A DNA stretch of 64,000 nt from Capra hircus (Eukaryota; Chordata; Mammalia; Artiodactyla; Bovidae): the NCBI RefSeq assembly GCF_001704415.2, contig NC_030821.1, positions 38,671,210 through 38,735,209 on the forward strand, written 5' to 3'. The position numbers and the translations under genes were made by a program. The notes below the pieces were generated by a model. The model ran no database searches. It saw only the letters and a program-made list of their open reading frames with translations, and had not been told where the DNA came from. Shown piece after piece: positions 33,616-44,221 of the stretch (position 1 is the first letter of the stretch; each line of letters opens with the position of its first letter).

Positions 33616-33870
33616 GGACTTCCCTGGTGGCTCAGTGGATAAGAATCTGCCTGCCAATGAAGGAGGCATGGTTCAATCCATGGTCCGGGAAGATCCCATA
33701 TCACTAAGCCCCTGGGCCACAGCTACTGAGCCCACGCTCTAGGTCCCATGCTCCACAACAAGAGAAGCCACCACAATGAGAAGCCGGGGTACTGCAAAAG
33801 GCCTCACTCTCTGCAACTAGAGAAAGCCTAACAGCAGCAATGAAGACCCAGGACAGGAAAAAAAAAGTGA
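33616..33870 (+). repeat. CHR-type SINE, long form
   Basis: gggacttccctggtggctca, atggttcaatccatggtccg, gccacagctactgagcccac, caacaagagaagccaccaca, ctgcaactagagaaagccta, ending at an A run (33,859-33,867). It is a nearly complete long CHR unit. Confidence 0.88.
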
Positions 33871-34149
33871 AATTTTGGATCTGTAAATGCAGTCTTGAGA
33901 TGGCTATTGTAGGGAAGAGGCAGAGATGGAGGCAAGAGAGAGCTGGGAGGGAGGTGTGTCCTCACCTCCTGCTGCTGCCCATGGAAGCCTGGACTCCCTT
34001 TGAGGAACTGTTGTTCCTACTGAGGCTCATCCCAGTGGGAATGGGAATAGTGAGCAGTGGGAACAGTGGGAACAATGAGCAGCTCTCAGGCAGTCCCATG
34101 GCCTCCCATTTTTTTTTTTTTTTTCTTTTTGGAAGCAACTATGGCCAGC
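33871..34149. other. Unassigned, T run at 34,111-34,128
   Basis: Nothing recognised apart from the T run. Repeated 'gtggga' and 'gggaa' words around 34,030-34,080 form a small purine-rich patch. Confidence 0.4.
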
Positions 34150-34444
34150 CTGGCTATGGTTCATAAGATCGCAAAGAGTCAGACACAACAGAAATGACTT
34201 AGCACATAGCACACACCCATTGTTGGGGCTTCCTTGGTGGCTCAGATTGTAAAGAATCTGCCTGCAATGCAGAAGACCTGGGTTCAAGCCCTGGATTGGG
34301 GAAATCCCCTGGAGAAGGGCATGGCAACCCATTCCAGTACTCTTTCCTGGAGGACTTCATGGACAGAGGAGCCTGACAGCCAGTCCATAGGGTTGCAAAG
34401 AGTTGGACACAGCTGAGCAACTAACACTTTTAACTTTCACTTTT
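34150..34444 (+). repeat. Bov-tA 3' fragment followed by a full Bov-tA
   Basis: A short 3' piece (ggctatggttcataagatcg, agagtcagacacaacagaaa) at about 34,150-34,210 is followed, after acacacccattgttg, by a complete copy at 34,224-34,444 (gggcttccttggtggctcag, B box gggttcaagccctgg, end gagcaactaacacttttaac). A few bases (gcgggcta) are missing before cagtccataggg. Confidence 0.9.
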
Positions 34445-35805
34445 GTGGTCATTGTTAATTTCCTTCAGTTCCTGGGCATTGTGTCATTAAAGCAGCTGTA
34501 CTTAACATGTTTAGCATTTTTATATGCTTTGCAGTAATTCTTTATCATTCTGGGGGGCATAAGTTAAACATAATCTTATTAAAGAAGCATGTAGAAATGC
34601 AAAGCAATAAAACATTTCTATTTTTGAAGATATTACATAATTATAGACTGTAATAAAGCATTCCTTTTATAAAGAACTGAGTGACCTCTGTAATCTTAAG
34701 TACTCTCCCACATTTATTTGTTGGTTTGTAAGCATCATTCTGCCTTTGAATATACATGTTAATAAAGGGACAGATGTACTCAGGGAAATAAAAAACATTC
34801 TAATGAAAGTGAAAACCAAGGTGCAGGCCTCATTTTCTTTATTCAGTAATACTTGTCTGCCCGCCCTCCTCCCCATGCCCTGCACACACCCTGTTGAGTT
34901 AGGACTCAGGTTCTTAATCACAAGCCTTAACTTGAAACTCAGGCTGCTTTCTTTGGCAGGCCTTCAGGAGGTCAGGTTTCCTCAGTTCAGAGGGAACCTA
35001 AGAACTGCTTGTGCCTGACTTCTTTCACCCAAGAGATCGACTTTAAAGCTGGGATTGCCAGGCACAATCTCCAGTATTCAGTGCAAGGGACATTTTGGTG
35101 GGGGTGGGTGCCAAGGAGGACAGATGTTTTCACAGCTGCTTTGGGTACCTCCTCTGGGAGCTGCAGCTGTCTTGGGTCCCATTGCAGCCCAGGTGGTTCA
35201 TTTCTGCCCACATGGTCCTGTCAGTTACGGCGGTGGGCTGGCCTGGCTCCTCCAGACTACCCTGAGAATGTGGCCAGCCCCTCATCTCAGCATCAGCTCT
35301 ATACCTCTGGGTGGAGGTGATGAGGAAGGAGTTGAGGCAGGGGAAAAAAAAGATGTTTGAGACTGACCTGCTCCCAAGGTCAGGGGCCCCTGGTGGGGAG
35401 GTTGAGGCAGGGCTAACCTTTTTCCTTTCTTCAGCTGTTACTGGACATTCAGAAATGTCTGCTCTAGAAGGTGCCTTTCAAGCCCACGCCCCCAGAAGGC
35501 GCAGCTTCCCAGAGTTGCAGTGCTTCTTTGTTGAACTAACAGATGGCAGGCTCCTGTTTATACTGAGAGCTGCATATCAGTAAATGCTTAGGCCTTCTCT
35601 GACAAATATTGACCTAAAGGCAATTGTATTCCATGTCTTGCTTTTACATGAACTTGCTTCCTAATGCATTTAGACATAGATATATTGCAGTAGACAGATT
35701 GCAAAATGATCTCATAATATGGTTTACACCTTACAGTTATTCTCTGTTTCTTAAGTTTTAAGTCTGTTCTTTTTAGAGGTAAAGTATGTTTTTCTTTAAT
35801 GCTTT
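34445..35805. other. Intron 1, SINE-free 1.36-kb block
   Basis: No young repeat in this stretch. Positions 34,850-35,580 have higher GC and several overlapping frames of 90-103 codons, none with a recognisable domain or clear splice sites. It could hold a regulatory element; the sequence alone does not show one. Confidence 0.45.
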
Positions 35806-36110
35806 TTTCTTTGGTTGAAGTATAGCTGATTTACAATGTTGGGTTAGTTTCTACTGTATAGCAAAGTGATGCTGTTATACATTATATATGTATATGTATA
35901 TATACACACATACATTCTTTTTCATATTCTTTTCCATTATGGTTTATTACAGGATATTGAATATAGTTCCCTGTGCTGTCCCCTTGGATCTTCTTGTCTC
36001 CATTTTATATAGAATGGTTTGCATCTGCTAATCATTCCCAAACTCCGAATCCTCTCTTCCACCTCTCCTGGCGCTTGGCAACCACCAGCCTGTTATCTGT
36101 GTCTGTGACT
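35806..36110 (-). repeat. L1 3' UTR, antisense
   Basis: tggttgaagtatagctgatt, tatagcaaagtgatgctgtt, a TATATG-rich stretch at 35,884-35,910, ttacaggatattgaatatag, ttccctgtgctgtccccttg, gcttggcaaccaccagcctg. It is the same type of L1 tail as at 10,812. Confidence 0.78.
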
Positions 36111-37694
36111 TTAATACTCTTGATGTAGTGGTAATTGTTTTTAATTGGACATTTCCATTATATGAGAGTGTCACAACATTTTTTGCTTCGTCTTCTCTGT
36201 GTAAAGAACCCAAGCTTCTTACATGGATACAAGTAAAAATTTGGCCTTGTTAAAGGAAGAAAGATAATTGGTTGAATGATGGAAGATGAGGAGAACTGTG
36301 CTTGCTTTTAGGCTAAAAAAAGAAATTATTTTTCTCTGTACCATGGAGAAACATGGCCCAGAAAATTGAATGGCATACAGCTGTTTTTTTCCAGCATGGG
36401 GTTTTGCTTGTATCAAAGAACAAGTGGGTTGTGATGACCTCGATATATCCAAGAGGATAAAGCTTGAAACTGTAGGAGCTGATGTTCCTAAAACCCCGGA
36501 GTGAGAGGGTACTTTTATTCAGCTTTTTCTCTTCAGTGAAATTTGAAAAGCACTTGGTATAGAAAGCAGAACTTTTACTTGATCTTTTGTGGCAAAGTTA
36601 AGGAAGAGTATCTAGGCTGCTTTAGATGTTGGCTGTTAAATTGTTGTATGTGTCAAGGGTGACACCATGTACTTTTGATACAAAGTCAGCTAAGCTCCAC
36701 TTTTTAAAAAAATTTAGAACTGGAAAATTAATAAATCTTTATAAAATACTACTTATTTGTATCTCTGGGTTAGAGCATGACTTTTAGCAATAGTATGGAG
36801 GTTGATAGGTTACCTCTTATTGCCATCTCTCACCTGAAGATTAAATATATAGGTTTATGTTTTAAATATACAGATTCCTCTATATGTTTAAGTATTTAGG
36901 CTTACATGTTCCTATAAACCTTATTTTAAAGAGGATTCCTAACTACATTTTTGTGTTTATTTTTTTTTAAATTTTGACAGTAATGGTTGATTTTACTTCT
37001 GATGTTCAAGTTAAGAAATAAAATACAATGTGTGTGCAGGTCTTTGTGTGCGTGTTTCCAGGTCCCACTCCCTTGAAGGGGGATAATCAACACTTCGAAG
37101 CATAGTGGCTAGAGGTGAGCACTAAGATTTATTACTTTGGTTTCAAAGCTCCATTTTTTGTCAGCTGCAGAACAGTCCCAGTAGACGCGAGGATGACAGT
37201 GGCGTAGTGCGTGGCCTTGACAACTGCAGAGTGATGCTGAAGAATCAACAAAGCAGTACAACGAAAGACTTTATAAAAGTTTAGCTTTTCCAAAACAATG
37301 TCTGCATTGTTCTTCTTTCTCCTCTGGTAGCTAGCTGTCCTTCCCTAGAGTTGACCGTCCTGCATTTTCCCCACAGGAGACACCAGTAAGACCAACTAAA
37401 GTCTGTTGCTCTGGAGTAAAATTCCTACAGGGCTTGTTTTTCCTGTTTGTGACCTCCAACATTTCAGCAGCCCTTAGGGAACTCCTGTTCTCTCTTTCCA
37501 TCAATGTTTCCTCCACTATTAATACAATCGTGTAGTTAATCGTTCCCTAATCTCTACATGTAGTATCTGAAAAAATTTATTTCTATCTTATGAATATAAT
37601 CTCCTTGTTTAAAAAGTGGGTTAGGTGTATAGATAAAGATAGTTGCTCAGAGACCTCGGTTGGTATGAGTTCTGTCAATCCCTTCCTTGGGGAC
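36111..37694. other. Intron 1, unassigned, AT-rich
   Basis: No exon or nameable repeat over 1.58 kb. Three CpGs cluster at 37,186-37,207 (gtagacgcgaggatgac, ggcgtagtgcgtgg). Confidence 0.45.
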
Positions 37695-37842
37695 GTGTAG
37701 TTAGAGTTGTGTAGATAGAGTTGTATAGATAGAGTTGTGTAGTTAGAGTTGTTTAGTTAGAGTTGTGTAGATAGAGTCGTATAGATAGAGTTGTGTAGTT
37801 AGAGTTGTGTAGATAGAGTTGTGTAGATAGAGTTGTGTAGAC
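37695..37842. repeat. 14-bp minisatellite, ten and a half units
   Basis: Ten head-to-tail units of gtgtag(t/a)tagagtt at 37,695-37,834 plus a partial unit gtgtagac. Units differ mainly at position 7 (T or A), position 3 (G, A or T), and one C at the end of unit 6. The T-type and A-type units alternate in a partly regular order, which suggests unequal exchange in blocks larger than one unit. Confidence 0.95.
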
Positions 37843-37844
37843 TG

Positions 37845-37995
37845 GCAGTCCTCTGGCCTTTACATGCATCAGAGGGCTTGTACAGATAATGTGTTGCTGA
37901 ATCCAGATGGCTGATTCAGTCTTTTTGGGGGAAGGTCTGAGAACTTGCATTTTGAGCCAGTTCCCAGGTTCAGGTACCACAATTTGGGAAACTTG
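37845..37995 (-). mobile_element. MER5-like hAT MITE (non-autonomous DNA transposon)
   Basis: tgcatcagagggcttgtaca, ctgattcagtctttttgggg, gagaacttgcattttgagcc, agttcccaggttcaggtacc follow the MER5 (hAT-Charlie) pattern. Terminal repeats are decayed, so strand is a weak call. It abuts the minisatellite. Confidence 0.6.
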
Positions 37996-38048
37996 AAGAA
38001 TTGATTGGTGCATGTTTGTGCTCACCTATTAAAAAAGCAAATGCTATA

Positions 38049-38240
38049 GGACTTCCCTGGTGGTCCATTGGATAGAAGACTCCACTCTGCCAATGCAGGG
38101 AGCATGGGTTCGATCCCAGGTCAGGGGACTAAGATTCCACATGCTCCATATGCCATGGGGCACAGTCAAAAGATAAAATGTAAACATATAAATACAATAA
38201 TAATTCATTTAAAATTTTAATTTAAAAATTAAAAAAATAA
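38049..38240 (+). repeat. CHR-2-like SINE
   Basis: ggacttccctggtggtccat, gggttcgatcccaggtcagg, ggactaagattccacatgct, with an A/T-rich tail (aataataattcatttaaaat and onward to about 38,240). Confidence 0.82.
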
Positions 38241-38414
38241 AAAAGCAAACGTTAATCAATACCATACATGGTTCTGTATTTTTTATCAGCTCTGGGTTGT
38301 GGGGAGCTTTCTAAATTGGTGCATATTGACCATTTCATTCTTAACTGCTGCATAATGTTCCAGAGTATAAATATGCCTTAGTTTGACTTCTGTTAATGGG
38401 CACTTTGATTTATT
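38241..38414. other. Short unassigned spacer, L1-like
   Basis: ttaactgctgcataatgttc and attaatgggcactttg-like text near 38,340-38,410 suggest an old antisense L1 remnant; too short to be sure. Confidence 0.4.
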
Positions 38415-38641
38415 ATATTAATAGACTGACTTGGTAACTCAGCTGGTACAGAATCCACCTGCAATGCAGGAGACCCCAGTTTGATTCCTGGGTTGGGAAG
38501 ATCCCCTGGAGGAGGGTATGGCAACCCACTCTAATATTCTTGCCTGGAGAATCCTCATGGATAGAGGAGCCTGGCGGGGTACAGTCTATGGGGTCACAAA
38601 GAGTCAGACAGAGCTGAGAGACTAGGCACACATATTAATAG
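38415..38641 (+). repeat. Bov-tA SINE with perfect 10-bp target-site duplication
   Basis: Element 38,425-38,631 (actgacttggtaactcagct to gagactaggcacac). The direct repeat atattaatag lies exactly at 38,415-38,424 and 38,632-38,641. Confidence 0.94.
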
Positions 38642-39363
38642 TATTTTTTTAAAAAAAGCTATAATAAACAAATGCTGCACTGAGCATCTTTTTATTTTAA
38701 TTCCTGTTTCATGTAAGCTGTTTTGTCTAGGGTAACATGAAGAAGTGAAATTGCTGAGCACGTATCTTTTTTATTTTATTTTTGTTCTAAGAGATGATGT
38801 CTCCTGACTCTCGGCCATATTTACCACATTAATGCCCAGCATTGGGTAATTTGTTTTAATTCTTCCAATCTAGGGCTAAGCCAAGTTGCTAGGAAAACTG
38901 TAAAAGAGTGCTGACTGGGCTCTTTACGAATTCAACCTGAAATGAGCTTCAGGCTGCTGGGCCGTCTGTTTTCAGTTTTTGTGGACTTCCTAAAACAGTG
39001 ATATTCAACTGTTTTTTCCCCCCTCGACACCCTTGACGGATCAGCATTGTCCTCAGTAACAGTGGCTTGTGTAGTTTCTAGAGAGTTTAGGTCCAAATGT
39101 GTCTTTTAGGTAAAGTCATTGTTAGACTCACCTTGGGTATTCTCCCCCCTTCTCCTTCAGACTCTCTTTTTATAACCAGATGCAACATTCCTTGTGCCCT
39201 CCATCTTGTACACCAGTTATTCTTCTTTTTCTGTTCTCTCCTGGGCAGGGATATGTGCTAAATGAGTTGGGAGGTATTAGGAGGGCTGTGGTCACAGGTA
39301 AGTGCAGGCTAAGTGGGTGTTCCATCCTAGAACTAACTTTCCTAATACTTGGGATTTCATGGC
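38642..39363. other. Intron 1, unassigned
   Basis: The start (38,655-38,790: ataataaacaaatgctgcac, gtgaaattgctgagcacg) looks like the antisense L1 remnant continuing on the other side of the SINE. The rest is unassigned and no exon is seen. Confidence 0.45.
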
Positions 39364-39552
39364 AGTGAAAGTTGATCAGTTGTGTCCAACTCTTTGTGAC
39401 CCCATGGGCTATACAGTCCATGGAATTCTTCTAGCCAGAATTAGAGTGGGTAGCTGTTCCCTTCTCCAGGGAATCTTCCGGACCCAGGGATCGAACCCAG
39501 GTCTCCTGCATTGCAGGCAGATTCTTTACCAGCTGAGCCAGCAGGGAAGCCC
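39364..39552 (-). repeat. Bov-tA SINE, antisense arm of an inverted pair
   Basis: gtgaaagttgatcagttgtg to agctgagccagcagggaagc. It ends directly against the next, oppositely oriented copy, with the two tRNA-like ends facing each other. Confidence 0.92.
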
Positions 39553-39716
39553 TGGATATGCGGGTTCGATCCCTGGGTTGGGAAGATCCCCTGGAGAAGG
39601 AAATGGCAACCCACACTAGTATTCTTGCCTGGGAAATCCCATGAACAGAGGAGCCTGGTGGGCTACTGCCCATGGTGTTGCAAAAGAGTCAGACATGACT
39701 TAGCCACTAAACAACA
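39553..39716 (+). repeat. Bov-tA SINE, sense arm, head missing
   Basis: Begins at tggatatgcgggttcgatcc (B box), then gaagatcccctggagaagg, attcttgcctgggaaatccc, gaacagaggagcctggtggg, end cttagccactaaacaacaaa. The A-box part is absent, so the copy starts within the tRNA-like region. Confidence 0.92.
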
Positions 39717-40035
39717 AAATTAAAATTGGGATTGGGGAGCTCACACTGGGTCCTCACGTCCTTGTTTTGCCAAGTCATTAAAACCAACAAACACAAAGCC
39801 ACCATTTTTAAAATTAAAATATAAGATTTTTTTTTTTAACATTGCTCTTCCTCCTCCAGAATCAGAAAGGATGCCTCAAAATAAGGGTTATTACTTTTAA
39901 GTTCAATTTCAAGAAAATTTCTTTTCTCTTTTGCCTCAGACAAGTGAAAATTGATGATTTAGTCTGGAGTCATAGTGTGTAAAGGAAACTGGTCATTTCT
40001 TGAATGAAAGATTTGATGTCTGCACTAGGTGTTTC
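39717..40035. other. Short unassigned spacer
   Basis: AT-rich with a T run at 39,829-39,838; nothing recognised. Confidence 0.4.
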
Positions 40036-40258
40036 TGGGCTTCCCAGGTGACGTTAGTGGTAAAGAACCCACCTGCCAGTGCAGGTAGATGTAAGAGCCT
40101 CAGGTTTGATCCCTGTGTCAAGAAGATCCCCTGGAGGAGGGCATGGCAACCCACTCCAGTATTCTTACATGGAGAATCCCCATGGACAGAGGAGTCTGAT
40201 GGGCTACAGTCCATAGGGTCGCACAGAGTCAGATCCACCTGAAGAGACTTAGTATGTG
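40036..40258 (+). repeat. Bov-tA SINE, full length
   Basis: gggcttcccaggtgacgtta, ggtttgatccctgtgtcaag, gaggagggcatggcaacccac, gacagaggagtctgatgggc, gaagagacttagtatgtgtg. A longer spacer (gtagatgtaagagcctca) precedes the B box. Confidence 0.9.
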
Positions 40259-41142
40259 TGCATGCCAGGCTTTACTGGTTTGTCAGACTGTCAGTCCACA
40301 TTGCTGCTGTGGACTGCTGCGGGTGGCGTGGTCCTGCCATGCCAGGCACTGAGCGAGTCCTGGAGAAAAAGCAACAGAGGAAGGACTTCTTACATTTCAG
40401 CAGCTCCCTTTCAGCCTGGCTTCTGGAGCACGCAGATGGCTTTCCCAGGAAGATGTGTTCAAACTTTCATGGCGACAGCTGCCACACATGCCTAGGATCA
40501 CCGGCCTTCAAAATCTTTCACTTCTGGCCCTAGGCCGGATTTAAACAAGGTCACTATTGGATCTTTGAGCTTCTTGGGAGAATCAGCTTTTCATGGAAAG
40601 AAAATCCTTTCTGCCATTAAGGAAACCTGGATATTTGTTACCTGCTCTAATGCTTCTGCCCCTTTGGGATGTGAAGACACTCTAATGAGTGGCAACAAAA
40701 TTCGTGCTGATTTTACCCTGAGGGCGTCCCAGGTGCAGGGCGGCCTCCTCCAGGGCTGCTCGAGCTGAGCTTGAGACAGCTGTGCATCTTGCGGAATCTT
40801 ACTTTGTGTGTGGAAACAAATTAAAAAATAACTCACAGAGTAACTTATTACAGTGTTAATTCTTTCCAAGTAGCCAAGCTCTAAGAGGCTTATTAGATTT
40901 TAGATACAGTGCTTTATTAAAATTTTGTTTTCTGTTACAGCTTATTGGATGAGGTACTTGAGGGGATTGAGATGACATCAAAAAAATGGAAAACACTTAG
41001 TTTTGATTAAAATGGGCACTAAATACCTGAAATAGACACTGAATATACCATGTAAAAAGGGACAGACCAGCACCTGCCTGACCCAAGGAACCAGTTGTGG
41101 ACACTCCCTTTCTGGATTTATTCCAGTGAATTTGATAGAATT
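40259..41142. other. Intron 1, unassigned, SINE-free
   Basis: GC is moderate at 40,259-40,520 and 40,720-40,790. Two overlapping frames of 79 and 91 codons have no domain that I know. No exon with both splice sites is supported. Confidence 0.45.
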
Positions 41143-41325
41143 TGGGGACTTCGCTGGTGGTCCAGTGGCTAAGATGCCACGTCCCCAAAGCAGGGGGCCT
41201 GGGTTTGATTCCTGGTTGGGGAACTGGTTATCACATGCCATAAGAGTCTGCATGCCACAATGAAGATGCTGCATGCTGCAACTGAGACCCAGTGCAGCCA
41301 CATGAATACATGAATAAATATGTAT
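41143..41325 (+). repeat. CHR-type SINE
   Basis: ggggacttcgctggtggtcc, gggtttgattcctggttggg, cataagagtctgcatgccac, gcatgctgcaactgagaccc, tail tgaatacatgaataaatatg. Directly followed by a second SINE of related type. Confidence 0.82.
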
Positions 41326-41337
41326 ATATTTTTAAAG

Positions 41338-41451
41338 AGTGTTTTGGGGGAATTCACTGGTAGTCCAGTGGTTAATTCTCTGCACATTCACTGCTAAGGG
41401 CTAAGGTTCAATCCCTGGTCAGGGAACTAAGATCCAGTAAGCCAAGTGGTG

Positions 41452-41483
<32 letters not shown>

Positions 41484-41490
41484 GTGTTTT
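41338..41490 (+). repeat. CHR-2-like SINE with poly(A) and 8-bp duplication
   Basis: Head ggggaattcactggtagtcc, B box ggttcaatccctggtcaggg, aactaagatccagtaagcca, then an uninterrupted A run at 41,456-41,483. The direct repeat agtgtttt is exact at 41,338-41,345 and 41,483-41,490. The long clean A run suggests a late insertion. Confidence 0.92.
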
Positions 41491-42196
41491 TGAAGGAAGA
41501 AAGGTGGGCTCTGAGTGGTGTGTGCTTCCCACGAACTTCCCCAAGAAGCCCGCTATTCTGAAACCTATTAAGTATTTGAGGAGAGGCATCTAGTGCCCTT
41601 TCAGGCACTGGAGGGCTTGCTGCAGTTGCCATGGAGACTGACAGGTGCTGGTCTCAGCTGTGTGACAAGACACTCAGGCGCTTCAGGAAGGGGAGCAGGA
41701 GCCAAAGGTCATTTATCCTCAGTCAGCTTGAAGAGCCCTGTTGGTTGTGATGAGTATTGACCAGTTTCTCTGCAGTTTCCCGTATTGTAAAATGTCGATG
41801 TAAAATGTCATTTTTAACTGTTAAGTATTTTTTTAAAGTACTGTATTACTCTAGTCAGAATTGGTTTTCTGTTGCAAAATCCTAGTTTTGTGTATTGGTA
41901 AAACTAAGATGTAAATTACTAATTGTTTCAAATATTCTTCCTAGTAGATAAAAAAGCAAAACATTATGATATACATTTGCCTGACAAGGATTACTTTTAT
42001 TGGAAGAAGCATGACTACCCTGGTTTGGTTCTGACTATACATTGCTTTTTTTTAAAAGTGGATTACAAAATTTGTCATATATAATTTAAATTTTGGAATA
42101 TTTAACATGAATTTCACCTTACAGATTGACCAACATGTGAACTAATTGTGGCTTTTGCGATTGTTTAAAAATGTGATCTTTATATTTCATGAATGG
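41491..42196. other. Intron 1, unassigned
   Basis: No exon or nameable repeat. AT content rises after 41,780. Confidence 0.45.
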
Positions 42197-42569
42197 TCAG
42201 TTCAGTTCAGTTGCTCAGTCGTGTCTGACTCTTTGCGACCCCATGAATCACAGCACGCCAGGCCTCCCTGTCCATCACCAACTCCCGGAGTTCACCCAGA
42301 CTCACGTCCATCGAGTCAGTGATGCCATCCAGCCATCTCATCCTCAGTCGTCCCCTTCTCCTCCTGCCCCCAATCCCTCCCAGCATCAAAGTCTTTTCCA
42401 ATGAGTCAACTCTTCGCATGAGGTGGCCAAAGTACTGGAGTTTCAGCTTTAGCATCATTCCTTCCAGAGAAATCCCAGGGTTGATCTCCTTCAGAATGGA
42501 CTAGCTGGATCTCCTTGCAGTCCAAGGGACTCTCAAGAGTCTTCTCCAACACCACAGTTCAAAAGCATT
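42197..42569 (-). repeat. BovB LINE 3' end, antisense, well preserved
   Basis: From the (ttcag) tail (gtcagttcagttcagttgct) to caccacagttcaaaagcatt. The minus strand keeps an open 83-residue C-terminus of ORF2 ([20 protein letters not shown], then [18 protein letters not shown]). It is 373 bp and 5'-truncated. Confidence 0.93.
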
Positions 42570-42664
42570 ATGAGAGCATAAATAACATTTTTTGAACAGT
42601 GTCTTGCTTCTTTTTGTCTGCTTTAGTGTTTAATACAGTGGAATGTACTAGAATCTTTTCTGGG
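42570..42664. other. Spacer between BovB and a CHR SINE
   Basis: Short AT-rich spacer; nothing recognised. Confidence 0.4.
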
Positions 42665-42901
42665 GATCTGTGCTGGGTCTCAGTTGCTGTGCAGGTTTTC
42701 TCTAGTTGCAGCGGGCAGGCTTCTCATTGCGCTGTCATCGCTTGTCACGGAGCACAGGTGCTAGGCCCACGGGTTTCAGTTGTGGTGCTCAGGCTTAGTT
42801 GCACCGAAGCATATGGGATCTTAGTCCCTGGACCAGGGATAGAACCCATGTCCTCTGCCTTGGCAGGCAGATTCTTAACAACTGGACCACCAGGGAAGTC
42901 C
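42665..42901 (-). repeat. CHR-type SINE, antisense
   Basis: gctgggtctcagttgctgtg, cttctcattgcgctgtcatc, cttagttgcaccgaagcata, cttagtccctggaccaggga, ending ggaccaccagggaagtccc. The hexamer ctagaa on both sides (42,649 and 42,902) may be part of a short duplication. Confidence 0.85.
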
Positions 42902-43068
42902 CTAGAAGCTTAATAGACGTGCTTTATGTTGAAAATTGAACTTTCCAGGTTTTTTAATGTTTCTACTTTCTTGGTTCCCAGAGTAGGCTTATGTGATACT
43001 TATATGTTCTAGAATTAATAATTCCTAGTTGATTGGTCAATTATTTGCCTGTAAAGTGGTGGACATTG

Positions 43069-43147
43069 TGCTAATTATGAAGCTTAACACACACACACAC
43101 ACACACAAGATGCTAATTATGAAGACACACACACACACACACACACA

Positions 43148-43222
<75 letters not shown>
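43069..43222. repeat. Compound (AC)n-(CT)n microsatellite with duplicated unit
   Basis: (AC)n at 43,087-43,107, then tgctaattatgaag (43,111-43,124), a second (AC)n at 43,124-43,151, then (CT)n at 43,151-43,222 with one cgctt interruption at about 43,189. The words tgctaattatgaag also occur before the first (AC)n at 43,069-43,082, so the unit [tgctaattatgaag + AC run] is duplicated at a 42-base spacing. Confidence 0.95.
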
Positions 43223-43227
<5 letters not shown>

Positions 43228-44010
43228 GCTCTGGAACCTGAGGAAGCTATAGTCAGGTGGGGGAGGCCAGCTTATTAATTAGCTACAATACTTTCTCTGG
43301 AGTGAGACTGCATGCAGTTGGCCTAGAACATGTTTATGGGTGGCCTTTTGCAAGTTTTCATGAGTTCTGATCAAAGAGAAAATATTTGTTTGGAAGGAGT
43401 CAGATTTTTAAATTGGGGCTGTATGTAAGTATGTAAGTGAATATGGGGTTTGTCTCCCCAGTTCCAGAGCCTCTTTTGAGATTTGTAGTGACAGGGGCAA
43501 TAGAGATGGCTTGATTTGGTGTCCTCACGTTAGTTAGGGCTTAGACCCTCCCATTTGGGGCACACCTTCTCCTGAAGTTTGGCTTCAGTGAAGGGAAGGG
43601 AAGTGGCTGAGATGATTCCCCTTCTTCTGGATGTTTCACATAAACTGGTAGGTTGATCTCATGTAGTCTTTCAACAGCTGTCTAAGTCATTTATAGTAAT
43701 TTTCAGGGGGAAGATCTGAACGTTCAAAAACTGGATGCTTTCTTCCCAGGTCTGATGGTTTCTGATTGTGGGATCTAGATGCAAACCTAGATGGCTCTGA
43801 TTTCCAAGTTCACGCTGTGACCGCCCCCATCAGCTGCTGGAATCCAGTGCAGCTGACTCAGGGAAGGGGGTGTTCTGTTGCTTCTGAGACCACCTGCTCT
43901 ACTGACTCCCCCAGTGAAGATGCAGACACGATGTTTCTGTCAATTATTCATCCTTCCTCACTCTCTTCTGATGGGGTTATTGGGGAAGGTATAGGGGTGC
44001 AGCCTTCCTT
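43223..44010. other. Intron 1, unassigned
   Basis: No exon or repeat named. Contains a balanced-GC part at 43,440-43,620. The 133-codon frame at 43,766-44,167 extends into the SINE and is not supported. Confidence 0.45.
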
Positions 44011-44221
44011 GGGCTTCCCAGGTGGCTCAATGGTAGAGTGTGCCTGTAATGCAGGAGCTGTGGGTTCGATTCCTGAGTCAGGAAGATCCCCTGGAAAGGA
44101 AATAGCAAACCATTGCAGTATTCTTGCCTGGGGAATCCCATGGATAGAGGAACCTGGTGGGCTGTAGTCCACGGTGTTGCAAAGAGTCAGACATGACTTA
44201 GTGACTAAACAACAACAACAC
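44011..44221 (+). repeat. Bov-tA SINE with (aac)n tail
   Basis: gggcttcccaggtggctcaa, gggttcgattcctgagtcag, gaagatcccctggaaaggaa, gatagaggaacctggtgggc, end gtgactaaacaacaacaaca. Seven bases of 'agaatct' are missing in the head (tagagtgtgcctg). Confidence 0.92.

Noticed and set aside
34224..34310. tRNA gene from A- and B-box matches
   Set aside because: The boxes are those of the Bov-tA head. There is no tRNA cloverleaf or anticodon arm, and the SINE body follows directly.
35281..35360. Text gatgaggaaggagttgaggc as a candidate TPD52 exon 2 (EEGED-like)
   Set aside because: Translation (DEEGVEAGEKKDV) does not match the required residues and no acceptor/donor pair in the right phase is present.
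37695..37842. Possible CRISPR array
   Set aside because: 14-bp units join head to tail with no spacers, in a mammalian genome. It is a minisatellite.
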